The notes under the pieces are model-generated. The model did not search any database and was not told the origin of the DNA. It saw only the letters and a list, made by a program, of their open reading frames with translations. The translations under genes and the position numbers were made by a program. From a virus: a DNA stretch of 21,644 bases. Below are positions 1 through 7,595 of the stretch, one piece after another. The DNA lies in IMG/VR virus record IMGVR_UViG_3300000117_000327, positions 1-21,644 of that record; one strand, written 5' to 3'. Position 1 is the first letter of the stretch, and each line of letters starts with the position of its first letter.

Positions 1-37
1 GTAGGGAGATATGATGCCACCCGCCTCCTAACTCCAT
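1..37 (-). CDS. Start of a downstream late gene (partial, runs off left edge)
   Basis: An ATG at 37-35 overlaps the TAA of the 87-residue gene as TAATG, the junction used repeatedly in this operon. The frame stays open to the window edge and reads MELGGGWHHISL. There are too few residues to name a family. By position it should be a head-completion or tail gene. A GGAGG just inside the frame could serve a later start, so the exact start is uncertain. Confidence 0.4.
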   Translation of the reverse strand, partial: MELGGGWHHISL

Positions 38-300
38 TAGTCGCCGTCTGTTTCTGCGACAGCTGTGCCATCAGACACATCAACCGCAGTACCATTGTTC
101 GACAGCACACTTACAAAACTGGTTGTAGGTGTGTTGGTATCTTGAACAATGATCAGATCACGGACATTCAGCATTGCGGCTGCATCGTTGAAATAGTTTG
201 CACTATTTACAGCTGCGATTGCGTCAGTCGTTTGGTAAATCCAGAGATTTACCCCACTTGCTCCACCAATCCTGTGGAGTCCTGCTGCTGCATAAGCCAT
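37..300 (-). CDS. Small protein encoded directly behind the major capsid gene
   Basis: This 87-residue protein has a strong Shine-Dalgarno (aaaGGAGGtttgta) before its ATG and lies 12 bases after the capsid stop. Its N-terminal half is rich in Gly, Ala and aromatic residues (GLHRIGGASGVNLWIYQTTD) and its C-terminal tail is acidic. There is no signal peptide or membrane segment. Small proteins of this style often follow capsid genes in podoviruses and may decorate or stabilise the head. That role is inferred from position only. Confidence 0.75.
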   Translation of the reverse strand: MAYAAAGLHRIGGASGVNLWIYQTTDAIAAVNSANYFNDAAAMLNVRDLIIVQDTNTPTTSFVSVLSNNGTAVDVSDGTAVAETDGD

Positions 301-312
301 TACAAACCTCCT

Positions 313-1125
313 TTAAGAATTGTTGTCGAGGACTTCGTAGACACCGTTGTCATTGATAACAACTGCGCCCATCGACATCATCGAGGTGGTTAGGTGAGAT
401 ACCTTCTCAGGGATGTAATTCACTTCCGTAGATACATCCGCGTTCACGCCAATGCCGACAGCATTGCTGTGATACGCCATGTTCTTACCGGCAGTGATTG
501 CAGAGGTTGAGAAGATATTGAAGCCAAGGAACTGCTTCATTGTCATGCCGCCAGCATAGGGCAGATTCTGCTCACCAACATAATCCGACGATGCGAATTC
601 GTTGATCAGGAACAGGTCAGCAAACCCTTTAGGGTGCATGGCAAGGTAGCGGCTACCGTCTTCTGGAACATCGGCAGAACCGAATGTCTCAAACAAACTC
701 AGCAGATCAGCCTTTTCAAGTGCTGAACTTGTGTCATGAATCTGTGTGCTGTTCGCACCAGCATCCATTGCTGCGTAGATAATTTCGTCAGTCTTACGAC
801 CAAGAGCAGCAGCAGATGACGTTGCTACAGCCTGACGCTCATCAATGTTTGTCTTCAACTCGTCCAGCTTATCGACATATTCAGCTGCATAGAAGTCAGC
901 CATAGTCGACTCAACGGTTGTGTGTGCAAGCTCCATAGGTGTTACAGAGCCATTCCGGCTTTTAGTAGAAGCAGTACCAGTACCGATTTTCTGGAAACGA
1001 ACAGTGTTTCCACTCACTTGCGTGTTGCGAATGGTGTTCTTCAACTTAGAACCCATGCGCTGATACGCCATGATAACCTCGGACTCGAACTGCTTAATGA
1101 AGGCGGTATCAATCGTATTCGCCAT
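313..1125 (-). CDS. Major capsid protein
   Basis: At 270 residues it is a compact capsid protein of the kind seen in marine and T7-like podoviruses. An N-terminal helix (AFIKQFESEVIMAYQRMGSK) is followed by the typical beta segment with NTVRFQKIGTG, and a later stretch AMHPKGFADL precedes GMTMKQFLGFNIF, a pattern common in this group. It follows scaffold and portal in the usual order. The start has AAGGA about 7 bases upstream. A CTGCA-N4-TGCAG palindrome lies 15 bases upstream of the ATG, so its expression may be regulated separately from the rest of the operon. Confidence 0.88.
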   Translation of the reverse strand: MANTIDTAFIKQFESEVIMAYQRMGSKLKNTIRNTQVSGNTVRFQKIGTGTASTKSRNGSVTPMELAHTTVESTMADFYAAEYVDKLDELKTNIDERQAVATSSAAALGRKTDEIIYAAMDAGANSTQIHDTSSALEKADLLSLFETFGSADVPEDGSRYLAMHPKGFADLFLINEFASSDYVGEQNLPYAGGMTMKQFLGFNIFSTSAITAGKNMAYHSNAVGIGVNADVSTEVNYIPEKVSHLTTSMMSMGAVVINDNGVYEVLDNNS

Positions 1126-1139
1126 TTTACAGTCCTTCC

Positions 1140-1153
1140 CTGCATAAATGCAG
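1140..1153. promoter_or_regulatory. Dispersed operator-like palindrome upstream of the capsid gene
   Basis: CTGCATAAATGCAG, a perfect 5-bp inverted repeat around TAAA. It matches the sites in the immunity region and lies in the 74-base gap between the GNAT-like gene and the capsid gene. I see no convincing promoter hexamers over it. In RNA it could also form a small hairpin just 5' of the capsid ribosome-binding site. Confidence 0.6.
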
Positions 1154-1199
1154 TAAGAGTTTCAACAGTGATCGGTTGTCCGCTTCGCTCTTCTACTGG

Positions 1200-1763
1200 T
1201 TATCCCAAGGGGCCATCTGTTAGACGCGGGCCGTCGTTATCTTCGAATGACACTGAATACTCTGGGGCGCAACGCACAAATCTTCTGACAGCAAACCCGT
1301 TAATCAAAGTTTCATCTTGGGCAAAAACAAAACCAAGGCGAGAAAGCCAGCGAATGCTTTTTATATGCTCGACAGGGACTACATTTTCCAAGATGTCATA
1401 CTGATCTTGGAAGTAATCGACCATATCAATTACCATCTTGTGAAAGTCTTTTGCATGCTCTTCAACAGCAGGAGAGCCAAGAAGCCAGATAGAGCCTATA
1501 TAGCAACCATCTTCATATACTAATGGCGAAACACCCCCCATACAGATAGGCGTTTTACCAACAAGCGCTGTAAAAGTTTCAGCATGTTCTGTGGTCAAAG
1601 GCTGGTGTAAAGCGCGCCACGGCGATGAGCCTTGGATCATACACTCACGGATATCTGTCAGCCGGAGGAGGTGCTGCAATTTACCCGCGTGTGTTGCAGT
1701 GGCACGCTTTACTATTAGCTTTCCGTATCGGCTATTGTTGGTAAAGCTTGGCAAAGCCGTCAT
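1200..1763 (-). CDS. GNAT-like phage protein (T7 gp13-like internal virion protein A type)
   Basis: This 187-residue protein begins with a GNAT-like N-terminal half: KLIVKRATATHAGKLQHLLR then DIRE. A central segment (MGGVSPLVYEDGCYIGSIWLLGS) resembles the acyl-CoA fold core, and a later VPVEHIKSIRWLSRLGFVF fits the last helix and strand of that fold. Phage proteins of this pattern are found among virion genes and have been compared with T7 internal virion protein A. Whether it acetylates anything is unknown. Its ATG lies inside the scaffold gene (32-base overlap), with a weak GAAGTGA ribosome-binding site. Confidence 0.65.
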   Translation of the reverse strand: MTALPSFTNNSRYGKLIVKRATATHAGKLQHLLRLTDIRECMIQGSSPWRALHQPLTTEHAETFTALVGKTPICMGGVSPLVYEDGCYIGSIWLLGSPAVEEHAKDFHKMVIDMVDYFQDQYDILENVVPVEHIKSIRWLSRLGFVFAQDETLINGFAVRRFVRCAPEYSVSFEDNDGPRLTDGPLG

Positions 1764-2439
1764 TCACTTCTTTGATGAAAGCTTGATCACGGCTTCCCTG
1801 CTTCCAGTAACGCTCGTCATTCATCATGCCGCGCAGATCGTCTTCACTAAGCTGGCTGGAAGCCACAACATCACCTTGAACAGATGGTGCATTGATCTTA
1901 CTCATGATCCTTTCAAGAGCTTCGATGCCAGCAGCTGACTGGCCAAGACGCTCAACAGCTTCGTATTGCGCTTCATCAAAGAACTGATCAGCCCACAAGC
2001 GCACAGCTTCAATGCGAGCATCCGCATTGTCACCAAGGTTCTTATGCTCTTCCTCAAGGTTAGGCATGCCAGCATTAACTGCTTCTGCGTATTTCTGGAT
2101 ACCAGCTTCGAATTTCTCCTGACCATATCCATTGTCATAAGAAAACTGCGCCCACCAATTAAGAAGATCGTTGTCTACAGCCTCTTCTTCATTGAGACTT
2201 TCTGGCAGCTGGTAATCGCCAACGGTAGCTGGCCTGTCCTGCCATTGCTCCTGATGTAGTTCATCCTTAATGGAAGCGCGTAAATCCTCGTCACTTTTGC
2301 CAAGCTTGCTCTCAAGATGAGAGTAAGAAGACACCAGATCTTCTGGCGTTTTGAATTTTTCTGGAAGCCATTCGGGGCGTTCTTCAACAGGTGCTTCAGC
2401 AACCGGCTCGGCTACCTCTACATTATCTGCTTCATCCAT
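1732..2439 (-). CDS. Capsid assembly scaffolding protein
   Basis: It has 235 residues, is strongly acidic, and has a Pro/Glu/Val-rich N-terminus (MDEADNVEVAEPVAEAPVEE) followed by RPEWLPEKFKTPEDLVSSYSHLE. That last pattern is shared by podovirus scaffold proteins. The rest is mostly helical, as expected for a protein that forms an internal core and leaves during head maturation. It sits between portal and major capsid gene, the standard scaffold position. GAGGA precedes the ATG, which overlaps the end of the Bbp19-like gene. Confidence 0.82.
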   Translation of the reverse strand: MDEADNVEVAEPVAEAPVEERPEWLPEKFKTPEDLVSSYSHLESKLGKSDEDLRASIKDELHQEQWQDRPATVGDYQLPESLNEEEAVDNDLLNWWAQFSYDNGYGQEKFEAGIQKYAEAVNAGMPNLEEEHKNLGDNADARIEAVRLWADQFFDEAQYEAVERLGQSAAGIEALERIMSKINAPSVQGDVVASSQLSEDDLRGMMNDERYWKQGSRDQAFIKEVNDGFAKLYQQ

Positions 2440-2692
2440 CTTGCTTTATCCTCTGTGCATGTTTCATACGTCGCTCAATCAGGCCAACTAGATATCGCTG
2501 GCCCTCCAGATGCCTGAGTTCGGCATCGCTTACATTCGCACCAGTGACTGCTTCAATGGTTATCGAACGCAAATATCGCAGCACTTCTTTGCCGTTAGGC
2601 GTGCTGAATAACGAAGCTGTATCTAATGAGATCTTGTTGTCCGCATCTTCACCGCGTGCGAACCCATCAAGTCGGAGGCGCTGTCCCGCCAC
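2432..2692 (-). CDS. Bbp19-like small phage protein
   Basis: I choose a GTG start at 2692, giving 86 residues, because AGGGAG lies 6-7 bases upstream. A longer frame opening at 2758 would overlap portal by 92 bases and encode Cys/Arg-rich nonsense. The core (DTASLFSTPNGKEVLRYLRS then ELRHLEGQRYLVGLIERRM) has the Bbp19 pattern: phenylalanine, Thr-Pro-x-Gly, Leu repeats, then EGxR. Proteins of this family lie between portal and scaffold in many podoviruses and their role is unknown. It overlaps portal by 26 bases and scaffold by 8, so it is probably translationally coupled. Confidence 0.7.
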   Translation of the reverse strand: MAGQRLRLDGFARGEDADNKISLDTASLFSTPNGKEVLRYLRSITIEAVTGANVSDAELRHLEGQRYLVGLIERRMKHAQRIKQDG

Positions 2693-4205
2693 TTGCTGCT
2701 CCCTGCATCTGTTGCATCTGTTGCATAGCCTGCATGATTTGATCACGCTCGGCTGCATCCCTAATCAGACCGTCTGGCACACCAAATTTCTTAGCCAAGA
2801 ATGTTGCTGTCTCTTCTGAAGACACCAACAAATTGACCATCTCCGGGCCAAAGCGCATGCCGACCATTTCCAAGAACCGATCAACAGATGCGATGTCCTG
2901 ATTGGCTTGCGCCTGTGCCAGTGGAGATACAGAGCGCACTTTGACTTCACGGCCATTAATGACCGGCATGTCAATGCGCCCCTGCTTCTTTAGGATATAA
3001 ACAACACGCTGCAACACCGGCTGAATAAACTCAGCCTGTAATCGTCCGAAGGCAGAGCCAATGCGCCGGGAGAGGTCAGCCATTCGCTCTGCTACTTCGG
3101 TGGCAGTGGCTGGTGTTCTGTTAGGATCACCAAGCATATCATTATAAAGCGCACGCTTAATGTTGTTACGCATGTCGCTCAAGATCAGGTTAGCCACATC
3201 AAAAGAACCGGCAGCACGAATAGGCTGCAAGCCAGCGCTTGTTGGTGATTTCGGGATGATTGTACCCGGCACCAGATTAATAGAGTCTGTGTTGATTACT
3301 CCGTCATCATCCATCTGGTAGATGCCTGAGATGGCCATTTGTGCATTTTCCAGCACGAGTTCGATTGTAAGGTTCGTCGTTTTGATGGCACTGAGCGAAT
3401 TGACAAGAGGGCCGCGTCCGTAAACTTCTCCGGCTGCTTTCGACCAACGGAAGCAAACAAAAGGATTTGAGCCAGCACCTTCAAACATCTCCTCATAGAT
3501 TGTTTCTCTGGCTTCCTTATCGATCACAAAGAAAGCATTACGCTCGACATTGGGCTTGTCATACATACGGCATATGACTTCCAAGATTTTAATCTTCTTG
3601 TCGGGCTGGCGCATCATGCGCTCACTCATAGACTTGGAAAGCTGAGCCTTTGGGTAAGCAACAGGTATATCACGACAACGTAACTCACGCTCACGATACA
3701 CATGATCAATGCGATCATCAGGCCCGTTCTCAAGAACAATTTGCGGCAGTGGTACTGCATTGAAGCGAACAGGGTTGATTGCATCACCCTCTTCAACAAG
3801 GAGGCAGCCAGTACCCACAGCAAGATCAAGGAAGCTTTCATGTGCTTCCTGTCCAAAGTTTGAGTTCTGGATAACTTCGAATACATATTCTGTAACTTCA
3901 TCCAGTTCATTATTAATACGGTCACTGTCTACATCAGCAACTTCGCTGCCAGCTATGAAGTCAGCCCAACGTGCAAAGTTTGGACAGATACCGTTTTGCA
4001 AGCGTGACGCAAATTCCTGAACGCCAACAACAGCAGTCTCATCGAATATACGATCATCGCGCCGTTGGCCCGGAGTCAGGTTTGCAAACCCCTCTCGCTG
4101 CGGCAGCGCATACTCGTAACACTCATCAAACAGATTTTCGAATAACAGGCGGTGTGACTTAGCTTTGTCATATCGTTGAAGATAGTTCTTCGCTGTGCCG
4201 TGCAT
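2667..4205 (-). CDS. Portal (head-to-tail connector) protein
   Basis: With 512 residues it has the size of the podovirus head-tail connector family. The N-terminus (YLQRYDKAKSHRLLFENLFD then YALPQREGF) matches the usual opening, and ICPNFARWADF, GPLVNSLSAIKT and RTPATATEVAERM are typical internal motifs. The C-terminus ends in an unusual Met/Gln run (QAMQQMQQMQ). A dodecamer of this protein would form the channel to which terminase and tail attach. Its ATG overlaps the stop of the small gene upstream. Confidence 0.9.
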   Translation of the reverse strand: MHGTAKNYLQRYDKAKSHRLLFENLFDECYEYALPQREGFANLTPGQRRDDRIFDETAVVGVQEFASRLQNGICPNFARWADFIAGSEVADVDSDRINNELDEVTEYVFEVIQNSNFGQEAHESFLDLAVGTGCLLVEEGDAINPVRFNAVPLPQIVLENGPDDRIDHVYRERELRCRDIPVAYPKAQLSKSMSERMMRQPDKKIKILEVICRMYDKPNVERNAFFVIDKEARETIYEEMFEGAGSNPFVCFRWSKAAGEVYGRGPLVNSLSAIKTTNLTIELVLENAQMAISGIYQMDDDGVINTDSINLVPGTIIPKSPTSAGLQPIRAAGSFDVANLILSDMRNNIKRALYNDMLGDPNRTPATATEVAERMADLSRRIGSAFGRLQAEFIQPVLQRVVYILKKQGRIDMPVINGREVKVRSVSPLAQAQANQDIASVDRFLEMVGMRFGPEMVNLLVSSEETATFLAKKFGVPDGLIRDAAERDQIMQAMQQMQQMQGAASGGTAPPT

Positions 4206-4420
4206 TACACATCCTCATAAGGATTATAAAATCCAATGCCGCCGCTCTGACTGGTTAGCAAAGAGCGCACACCAGTGCCCGAACTTGCTTTTGCGGCCAT
4301 GTCATCGACACGTTTATCTCTGGTTCTGCGCCGCTGTTCTGTTTCAGCACGCATACGTTCTTGTCGCTCTGCTTCAATAGCAGGATCAGGTTGCGGCATT
4401 CTTGGTCTGACTAAGCACAT
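4205..4420 (-). CDS. Small basic protein between large terminase and portal
   Basis: It has 71 residues and no family name that I recognise, although short proteins starting MCxxxPxMPxPDP are common at this position in podoviruses. The N-terminal part is Pro-rich (RPRMPQPDPAIEAERQER), the middle is a charged helix rich in Arg and Glu, and the C-terminus ends GGIGFYNPYEDV. GAGG lies about 6 bases before the ATG. A palindromic operator-like site occupies the gap to the terminase gene. Confidence 0.7.
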   Translation of the reverse strand: MCLVRPRMPQPDPAIEAERQERMRAETEQRRRTRDKRVDDMAAKASSGTGVRSLLTSQSGGIGFYNPYEDV

Positions 4421-4437
4421 GATTTCCTCTTACAACG

Positions 4438-4451
4438 CTGCACTAATGCAG
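4438..4451. promoter_or_regulatory. Dispersed operator-like palindrome between terminase and the 71-residue gene
   Basis: CTGCACTAATGCAG, 5-bp perfect arms. It begins 18 bases upstream of the downstream start codon, almost the same offset as the sites in front of the capsid, 57-residue and repressor genes. No good promoter hexamers are visible around it. Confidence 0.6.
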
Positions 4452-4464
4452 GACAACGCACAAA

Positions 4465-5979
4465 TTACATACGCGCCCACAAGCCTTGTCTGCGTTTCTT
4501 TGGAGCGCGGGCAAACACATCGTATTCCTTGCGCCCGTTAAATGCCTTGGCGTTGGCATTGTGATTAAGAACTCTGCGTCCTTCACCGGCCCCCAGCATT
4601 AAATACTGAAGCGCATCATGTATATGTGAGAAGCGGTTTTTGTCTGGTCGGTCATCATACCGCTCACCAGATACCTGTATGCGTCTGTAGCTATAGCCGC
4701 CCTCAAAACCCTTGATGAGTTCCTTGCAACGGGGATCAATCATAAATCCTGGGTGGCCCTCAACCATCCTGTTAAGCGGAGTAGCTACAGCCTCCAAGCG
4801 CAGAGATACATCGTTTGATGGAGCAGGACGCGCCACAAGCCCAGCACCGCGCAAGACTTGGAACGGTGTGGATTCATCTGTCTGTGCGCGGAAGTCACCA
4901 GACGGATCGCCAAAGATATTGATCTCGCAGTTGCCATAGCGTGTAGCAATCTCAGATCTAAGCAGTTCACTAAAGCGAACAATGCCCATATCAAAAGCCA
5001 CAATCTCTTGCAGGATAAGCCAACGACCACGCACCTTCTGTCCAAAGACAGCAGCCGGTGTTAGTCCAAAGTCCAGCCCGACAATGACCGGCAGTGAATC
5101 TGCGACAGGTATTTCTTCTTTAGCTATGTGTGTATCGCCAACAAACATATTGTAGACCGGCTTGCCTTCTTGAATAGAGCCAAGTCGGTTCAGCACATAG
5201 ACATCAATCCATGACTTAGACTTGCCTTGTATCAGGTTTGGGTAATAGCTGGGAAGCATGTGCCGTGCATTCTCTGCTTCCTTGTTCGGCTCGTAACTGG
5301 CGAGTTCGCCCTCGCTGTCTCGTTTTTCCGACATGCCGGGGGGCTGTGTAAAGAATGCCCAGTTGTCTGGTTTGACCAGAAGCTTGGCCTCTTCCATTGG
5401 GATGTGATCTGGAACAGGGACTTCCCCTGCCATGATTGGCCACCAATGATCCTCCTCTGGAGCATTTGTATCTGCAATCAAACCTGACCAGCTGGGGCCG
5501 CCTTCACGCATAGAAGGAAAGCGGCCAACACGCATGGTGCAAGCATCGATGATCGACTTTGGAATCTCGCGGGCTTCGTTAATCCAGATGCCGGTTAGTT
5601 CCAGTGACAACAGCTTCTTCACATCTTCCGGCCTGTCGAGCGCAAGGAAGATAACCTCCAGTTCGACATCACCAGCTTTGATGTTGTGGGTATACGGAAC
5701 AGACCATGTAAACTTGCCCCACTGATCTTCCGGGAACCAGTCAAGCCATGTCTTGATTGTGGTCGTACGCAGCTGCGGGTTGGTGTTTCTGATAATGGCC
5801 CAACGGCTTTTGCGCTTGCCATCAGCGTTAGGCTTTTGCTGCAAGGCACGCCGGAAGACTTCAACACAGCATCCAACAGATTTACCAGAGCCAACGGGGC
5901 CGCGAATGCCACGAAAGAAAGTGTCGTCCTTCATGAACGACTTCAGCACTTCACCATCAGGCTTGTACTTAAATTTCAT
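4465..5979 (-). CDS. terL: Terminase large subunit
   Basis: This 504-residue protein is the packaging motor and nuclease. Walker A is GPVGSGKS at residues 27-34. The Walker B strand with catalytic carboxylate is GIWINEARE near 130-138, with Glu135. The RNase H-like nuclease domain shows GLDFG (Asp303), FGDPSGD (Asp358) and HIHDALQY (Asp455) as the three metal-binding acids. All key residues are present, so it should be functional. It lies about 3.1 kb from the small subunit gene, separated by unknown small genes. Its start overlaps the preceding 65-residue gene by 11 bases. Confidence 0.93.
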   Translation of the reverse strand: MKFKYKPDGEVLKSFMKDDTFFRGIRGPVGSGKSVGCCVEVFRRALQQKPNADGKRKSRWAIIRNTNPQLRTTTIKTWLDWFPEDQWGKFTWSVPYTHNIKAGDVELEVIFLALDRPEDVKKLLSLELTGIWINEAREIPKSIIDACTMRVGRFPSMREGGPSWSGLIADTNAPEEDHWWPIMAGEVPVPDHIPMEEAKLLVKPDNWAFFTQPPGMSEKRDSEGELASYEPNKEAENARHMLPSYYPNLIQGKSKSWIDVYVLNRLGSIQEGKPVYNMFVGDTHIAKEEIPVADSLPVIVGLDFGLTPAAVFGQKVRGRWLILQEIVAFDMGIVRFSELLRSEIATRYGNCEINIFGDPSGDFRAQTDESTPFQVLRGAGLVARPAPSNDVSLRLEAVATPLNRMVEGHPGFMIDPRCKELIKGFEGGYSYRRIQVSGERYDDRPDKNRFSHIHDALQYLMLGAGEGRRVLNHNANAKAFNGRKEYDVFARAPKKRRQGLWARM

Positions 5980-6166
5980 CTATACGGTAGTCCTTGCCGA
6001 TACGAACAAGGTTTGCAGCAACCTCTGGCCCTATGGTTGCGATTAGCTTGTCTGCTTCATAGTCAGTGCAAAACTCACGCGGGTGATACTTTAGATGTAC
6101 CTTCTTAACCACCTTACGCAGTATGCGCCGTTCTTCTGGCATTAAAGTATGTAGAAACATGCTCAT
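5969..6166 (-). CDS. Small hypothetical protein upstream of large terminase
   Basis: A 65-residue protein with no family I recognise. It is basic in the middle (RRILRKVVKKVHLKYHPREF) and carries EADKLIATIGPEVAANLVRIG, which may be helical. It is not membrane-bound. It is linked by an ATGA overlap to the gene upstream and by an 11-base overlap to the terminase gene, so it is almost certainly translated with them. A DNA- or terminase-binding role is possible, without direct evidence. Confidence 0.65.
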   Translation of the reverse strand: MSMFLHTLMPEERRILRKVVKKVHLKYHPREFCTDYEADKLIATIGPEVAANLVRIGKDYRIDEI

Positions 6167-6414
6167 CTGTATCTCGCAGATGTACGGGCTGCTGCCCTTG
6201 GTTGTTTGGAATGCTGCTTGCCCTTCTTGGTATCTTCACGCTTTTTGCGTGTGCTTGCAGCATACTGAGAGGCAGACATATTCTTGATGGCATTAGCCGG
6301 TAGGTAACGCTCCCCCGTTGCCTTTGGCCCCTGTGTCGATGGCTTGCCGGACTTTGTGCGCCACTTCTGCTTTGTCCAGTTCATCAATGAGCGTTGTGAC
6401 TTAGCTCTAGCCAT
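6163..6414 (-). CDS. Small basic protein of a widespread viral family (DUF5872-like)
   Basis: The 83-residue sequence follows a strongly conserved pattern that I know from marine phages and large DNA viruses: RSLMNWTKQKWRTKSGKPST, then KATGERYLPANAIKNMS, then a Lys/Arg/Gln-rich tail. I believe it is catalogued as DUF5872, from memory. It is very basic throughout, which suggests nucleic-acid binding, but function is unknown. It joins its neighbours by TAATG and ATGA overlaps. Confidence 0.75.
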   Translation of the reverse strand: MARAKSQRSLMNWTKQKWRTKSGKPSTQGPKATGERYLPANAIKNMSASQYAASTRKKREDTKKGKQHSKQPRAAARTSARYR

Positions 6415-6758
6415 TACCGTGGCACATACTTACTAATTGCGTCTTTGTTTACCAAAGGCAATCCAGCGTCCAAGTATTCTTTCCGTGACGCATCTTTGCC
6501 AATCCTAAGAAGAGATTTATGCATTTTGTTCATACGACTTTGATAGTCTGCAAGATCTTCAATTTTAGCCCGCTTGTCTTCATCAACCTGAGAAATCAAA
6601 GTAGACTGTGACTGAGATCCAGTAGGGGCTGACATGCCAGCAACAATTTTCCTAGCAATAGCAAGCAGATTAGATGGGATTTTTCCTTCACGTTGTTTAA
6701 CACCACGATTCACCGCAGCATTAAACTGAGCGACTGTTAATTTCGTAAGATCAGACAT
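6414..6758 (-). CDS. Hypothetical late-operon protein
   Basis: A 114-residue protein that I do not recognise. The N-terminal 50 residues look helical and basic (MSDLTKLTVAQFNAAVNRGV), then comes a Ser/Gln-rich linker (SAPTGSQSQST) and a second charged helical region. There is no signal peptide or membrane segment. Both ends are TAATG overlaps with neighbouring genes. Its base composition is somewhat richer in A and T than the flanking genes. Confidence 0.65.
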   Translation of the reverse strand: MSDLTKLTVAQFNAAVNRGVKQREGKIPSNLLAIARKIVAGMSAPTGSQSQSTLISQVDEDKRAKIEDLADYQSRMNKMHKSLLRIGKDASRKEYLDAGLPLVNKDAISKYVPR

Positions 6759-6937
6759 TATCGATAACTACCCCCAGCTTTCTTATATTGAAGGGCCAGC
6801 ATTTGGGCTTTACGCGCCGACCATTGACCCGGAGCGCCGCCCTTACCCCCAGCCTTGATCCTGTTGAACAGGTTCCTACGCATGGTTGGTTTGGTATAAT
6901 TGCCAGCCTCATTAACACGGCTTTTAGTCTTGCTCAT
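6758..6937 (-). CDS. Small basic protein of a conserved marine-phage family
   Basis: A 59-residue protein with the pattern SRVNEAGNYTKPTMRRNLFN, RIKAGGKGGAPGQWSARKAQ, then a basic tail ending KKAGGSYR. I know near-identical short proteins from marine phages and giant viruses, but no function is established. Arg, Lys and Gly dominate, so nucleic-acid binding is plausible. Its ATG overlaps the preceding stop as ATGA, and its TAA overlaps the next ATG as TAATG, which supports the reading. Confidence 0.78.
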   Translation of the reverse strand: MSKTKSRVNEAGNYTKPTMRRNLFNRIKAGGKGGAPGQWSARKAQMLALQYKKAGGSYR

Positions 6938-7494
6938 CCAAACAAACTCCGTCGTCCAGAACCTCTACTTGAAGAACTGCTCAGTCGTTGATCTTCATAA
7001 ATGATTTGTCGTCTGTTTGTGTTGGGTGTTGTTGTGGTTGACTCAGAAGCCGCTGCCTCTTCCTTACGTTTCTTCGCAGCCGCGGCTTGGCGTTCTGCTA
7101 GATCTTCTGCAGCAGCCCTATCTTGTTGCTTCTCATCATATCGTGCGGCCCGCTGTGCATCTAACTCTGGGTCACGCCCGGTTAGCTGATTGTAAGCATT
7201 ACGGGTGCCAACTGTATTCCCCTTGGCATCCTTCACAGCCCGATCGCCCTTGTTCAGATTTTCAATAAGCTTACCGGCACGATAGTTTTCATAGTTGTAC
7301 AAACCGGCAACAAGAGGGTGCTTTTCATCCTCAAGAAGTTTGTTCCTCTTATCTATACGCGCTTGCACATTCGCAATAGCAGCTTTATTTGGCCTGACCC
7401 TAGCTTCGTAAATAGCGTCTCCGGGACCACCATATATGCTGGCCTGCACATAGTTATCTTCTTGCCGATCTTGCTTTTCGCCGCTAACACACAT
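6934..7494 (-). CDS. Hypothetical low-complexity late protein
   Basis: A 186-residue protein of unknown function. The first 110 residues look folded (EARVRPNKAAIANVQARIDK). The rest is low complexity: an Ala/Glu/Arg/Lys helix that may be a coiled coil, then a Ser/Thr-rich tail ending in RLSSSSSRGSGRRSLFG. It could be a head-interior or packaging accessory protein. That is only a guess from its place among basic small proteins. Start and stop overlap neighbours as TAATG and ATGA. Confidence 0.65.
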   Translation of the reverse strand: MCVSGEKQDRQEDNYVQASIYGGPGDAIYEARVRPNKAAIANVQARIDKRNKLLEDEKHPLVAGLYNYENYRAGKLIENLNKGDRAVKDAKGNTVGTRNAYNQLTGRDPELDAQRAARYDEKQQDRAAAEDLAERQAAAAKKRKEEAAASESTTTTPNTNRRQIIYEDQRLSSSSSRGSGRRSLFG

Positions 7495-7595
7495 TACTTT
7501 TTCTTCTTTGCCGGAGCCATCTTTTTAGCCGCCTTCTTAGCAGCAGCCTTGCCTTTGGCGGTGTACGGAAACTTCTTACCCATTACGTTTGGCAT
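7494..7595 (-). CDS. 33-residue lysine/alanine-rich protein
   Basis: It starts with an ATG that overlaps the upstream TAA (TAATG) and ends at a TAA that overlaps the next ATG (TAATG). The sequence is MPNVMGKKFPYTAKGKAAAK followed by more Lys/Ala repeats, ending in KKKK. Tiny MGKKFPYTAKGKAAAKK-type proteins recur in marine phages. Its strong positive charge suggests DNA binding or condensation inside the head, without direct evidence. The tight coupling at both ends is the main argument that it is real. Confidence 0.7.
   Translation of the reverse strand: MPNVMGKKFPYTAKGKAAAKKAAKKMAPAKKKK

Noticed and set aside
922-1404. Long plus-strand frames opposite the capsid, scaffold, portal and terminase genes.
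   Set aside because: They are antisense shadows of well-supported minus-strand genes, have no ribosome-binding sites, and encode Cys/Ser/Arg-rich sequence without motifs.
2695-2760. Short tandem repeat (TGCATCTGT) that resembles the operator half-site.
   Set aside because: It is the Met/Gln repeat coding region of the portal C-terminus; spacing is five bases instead of four.
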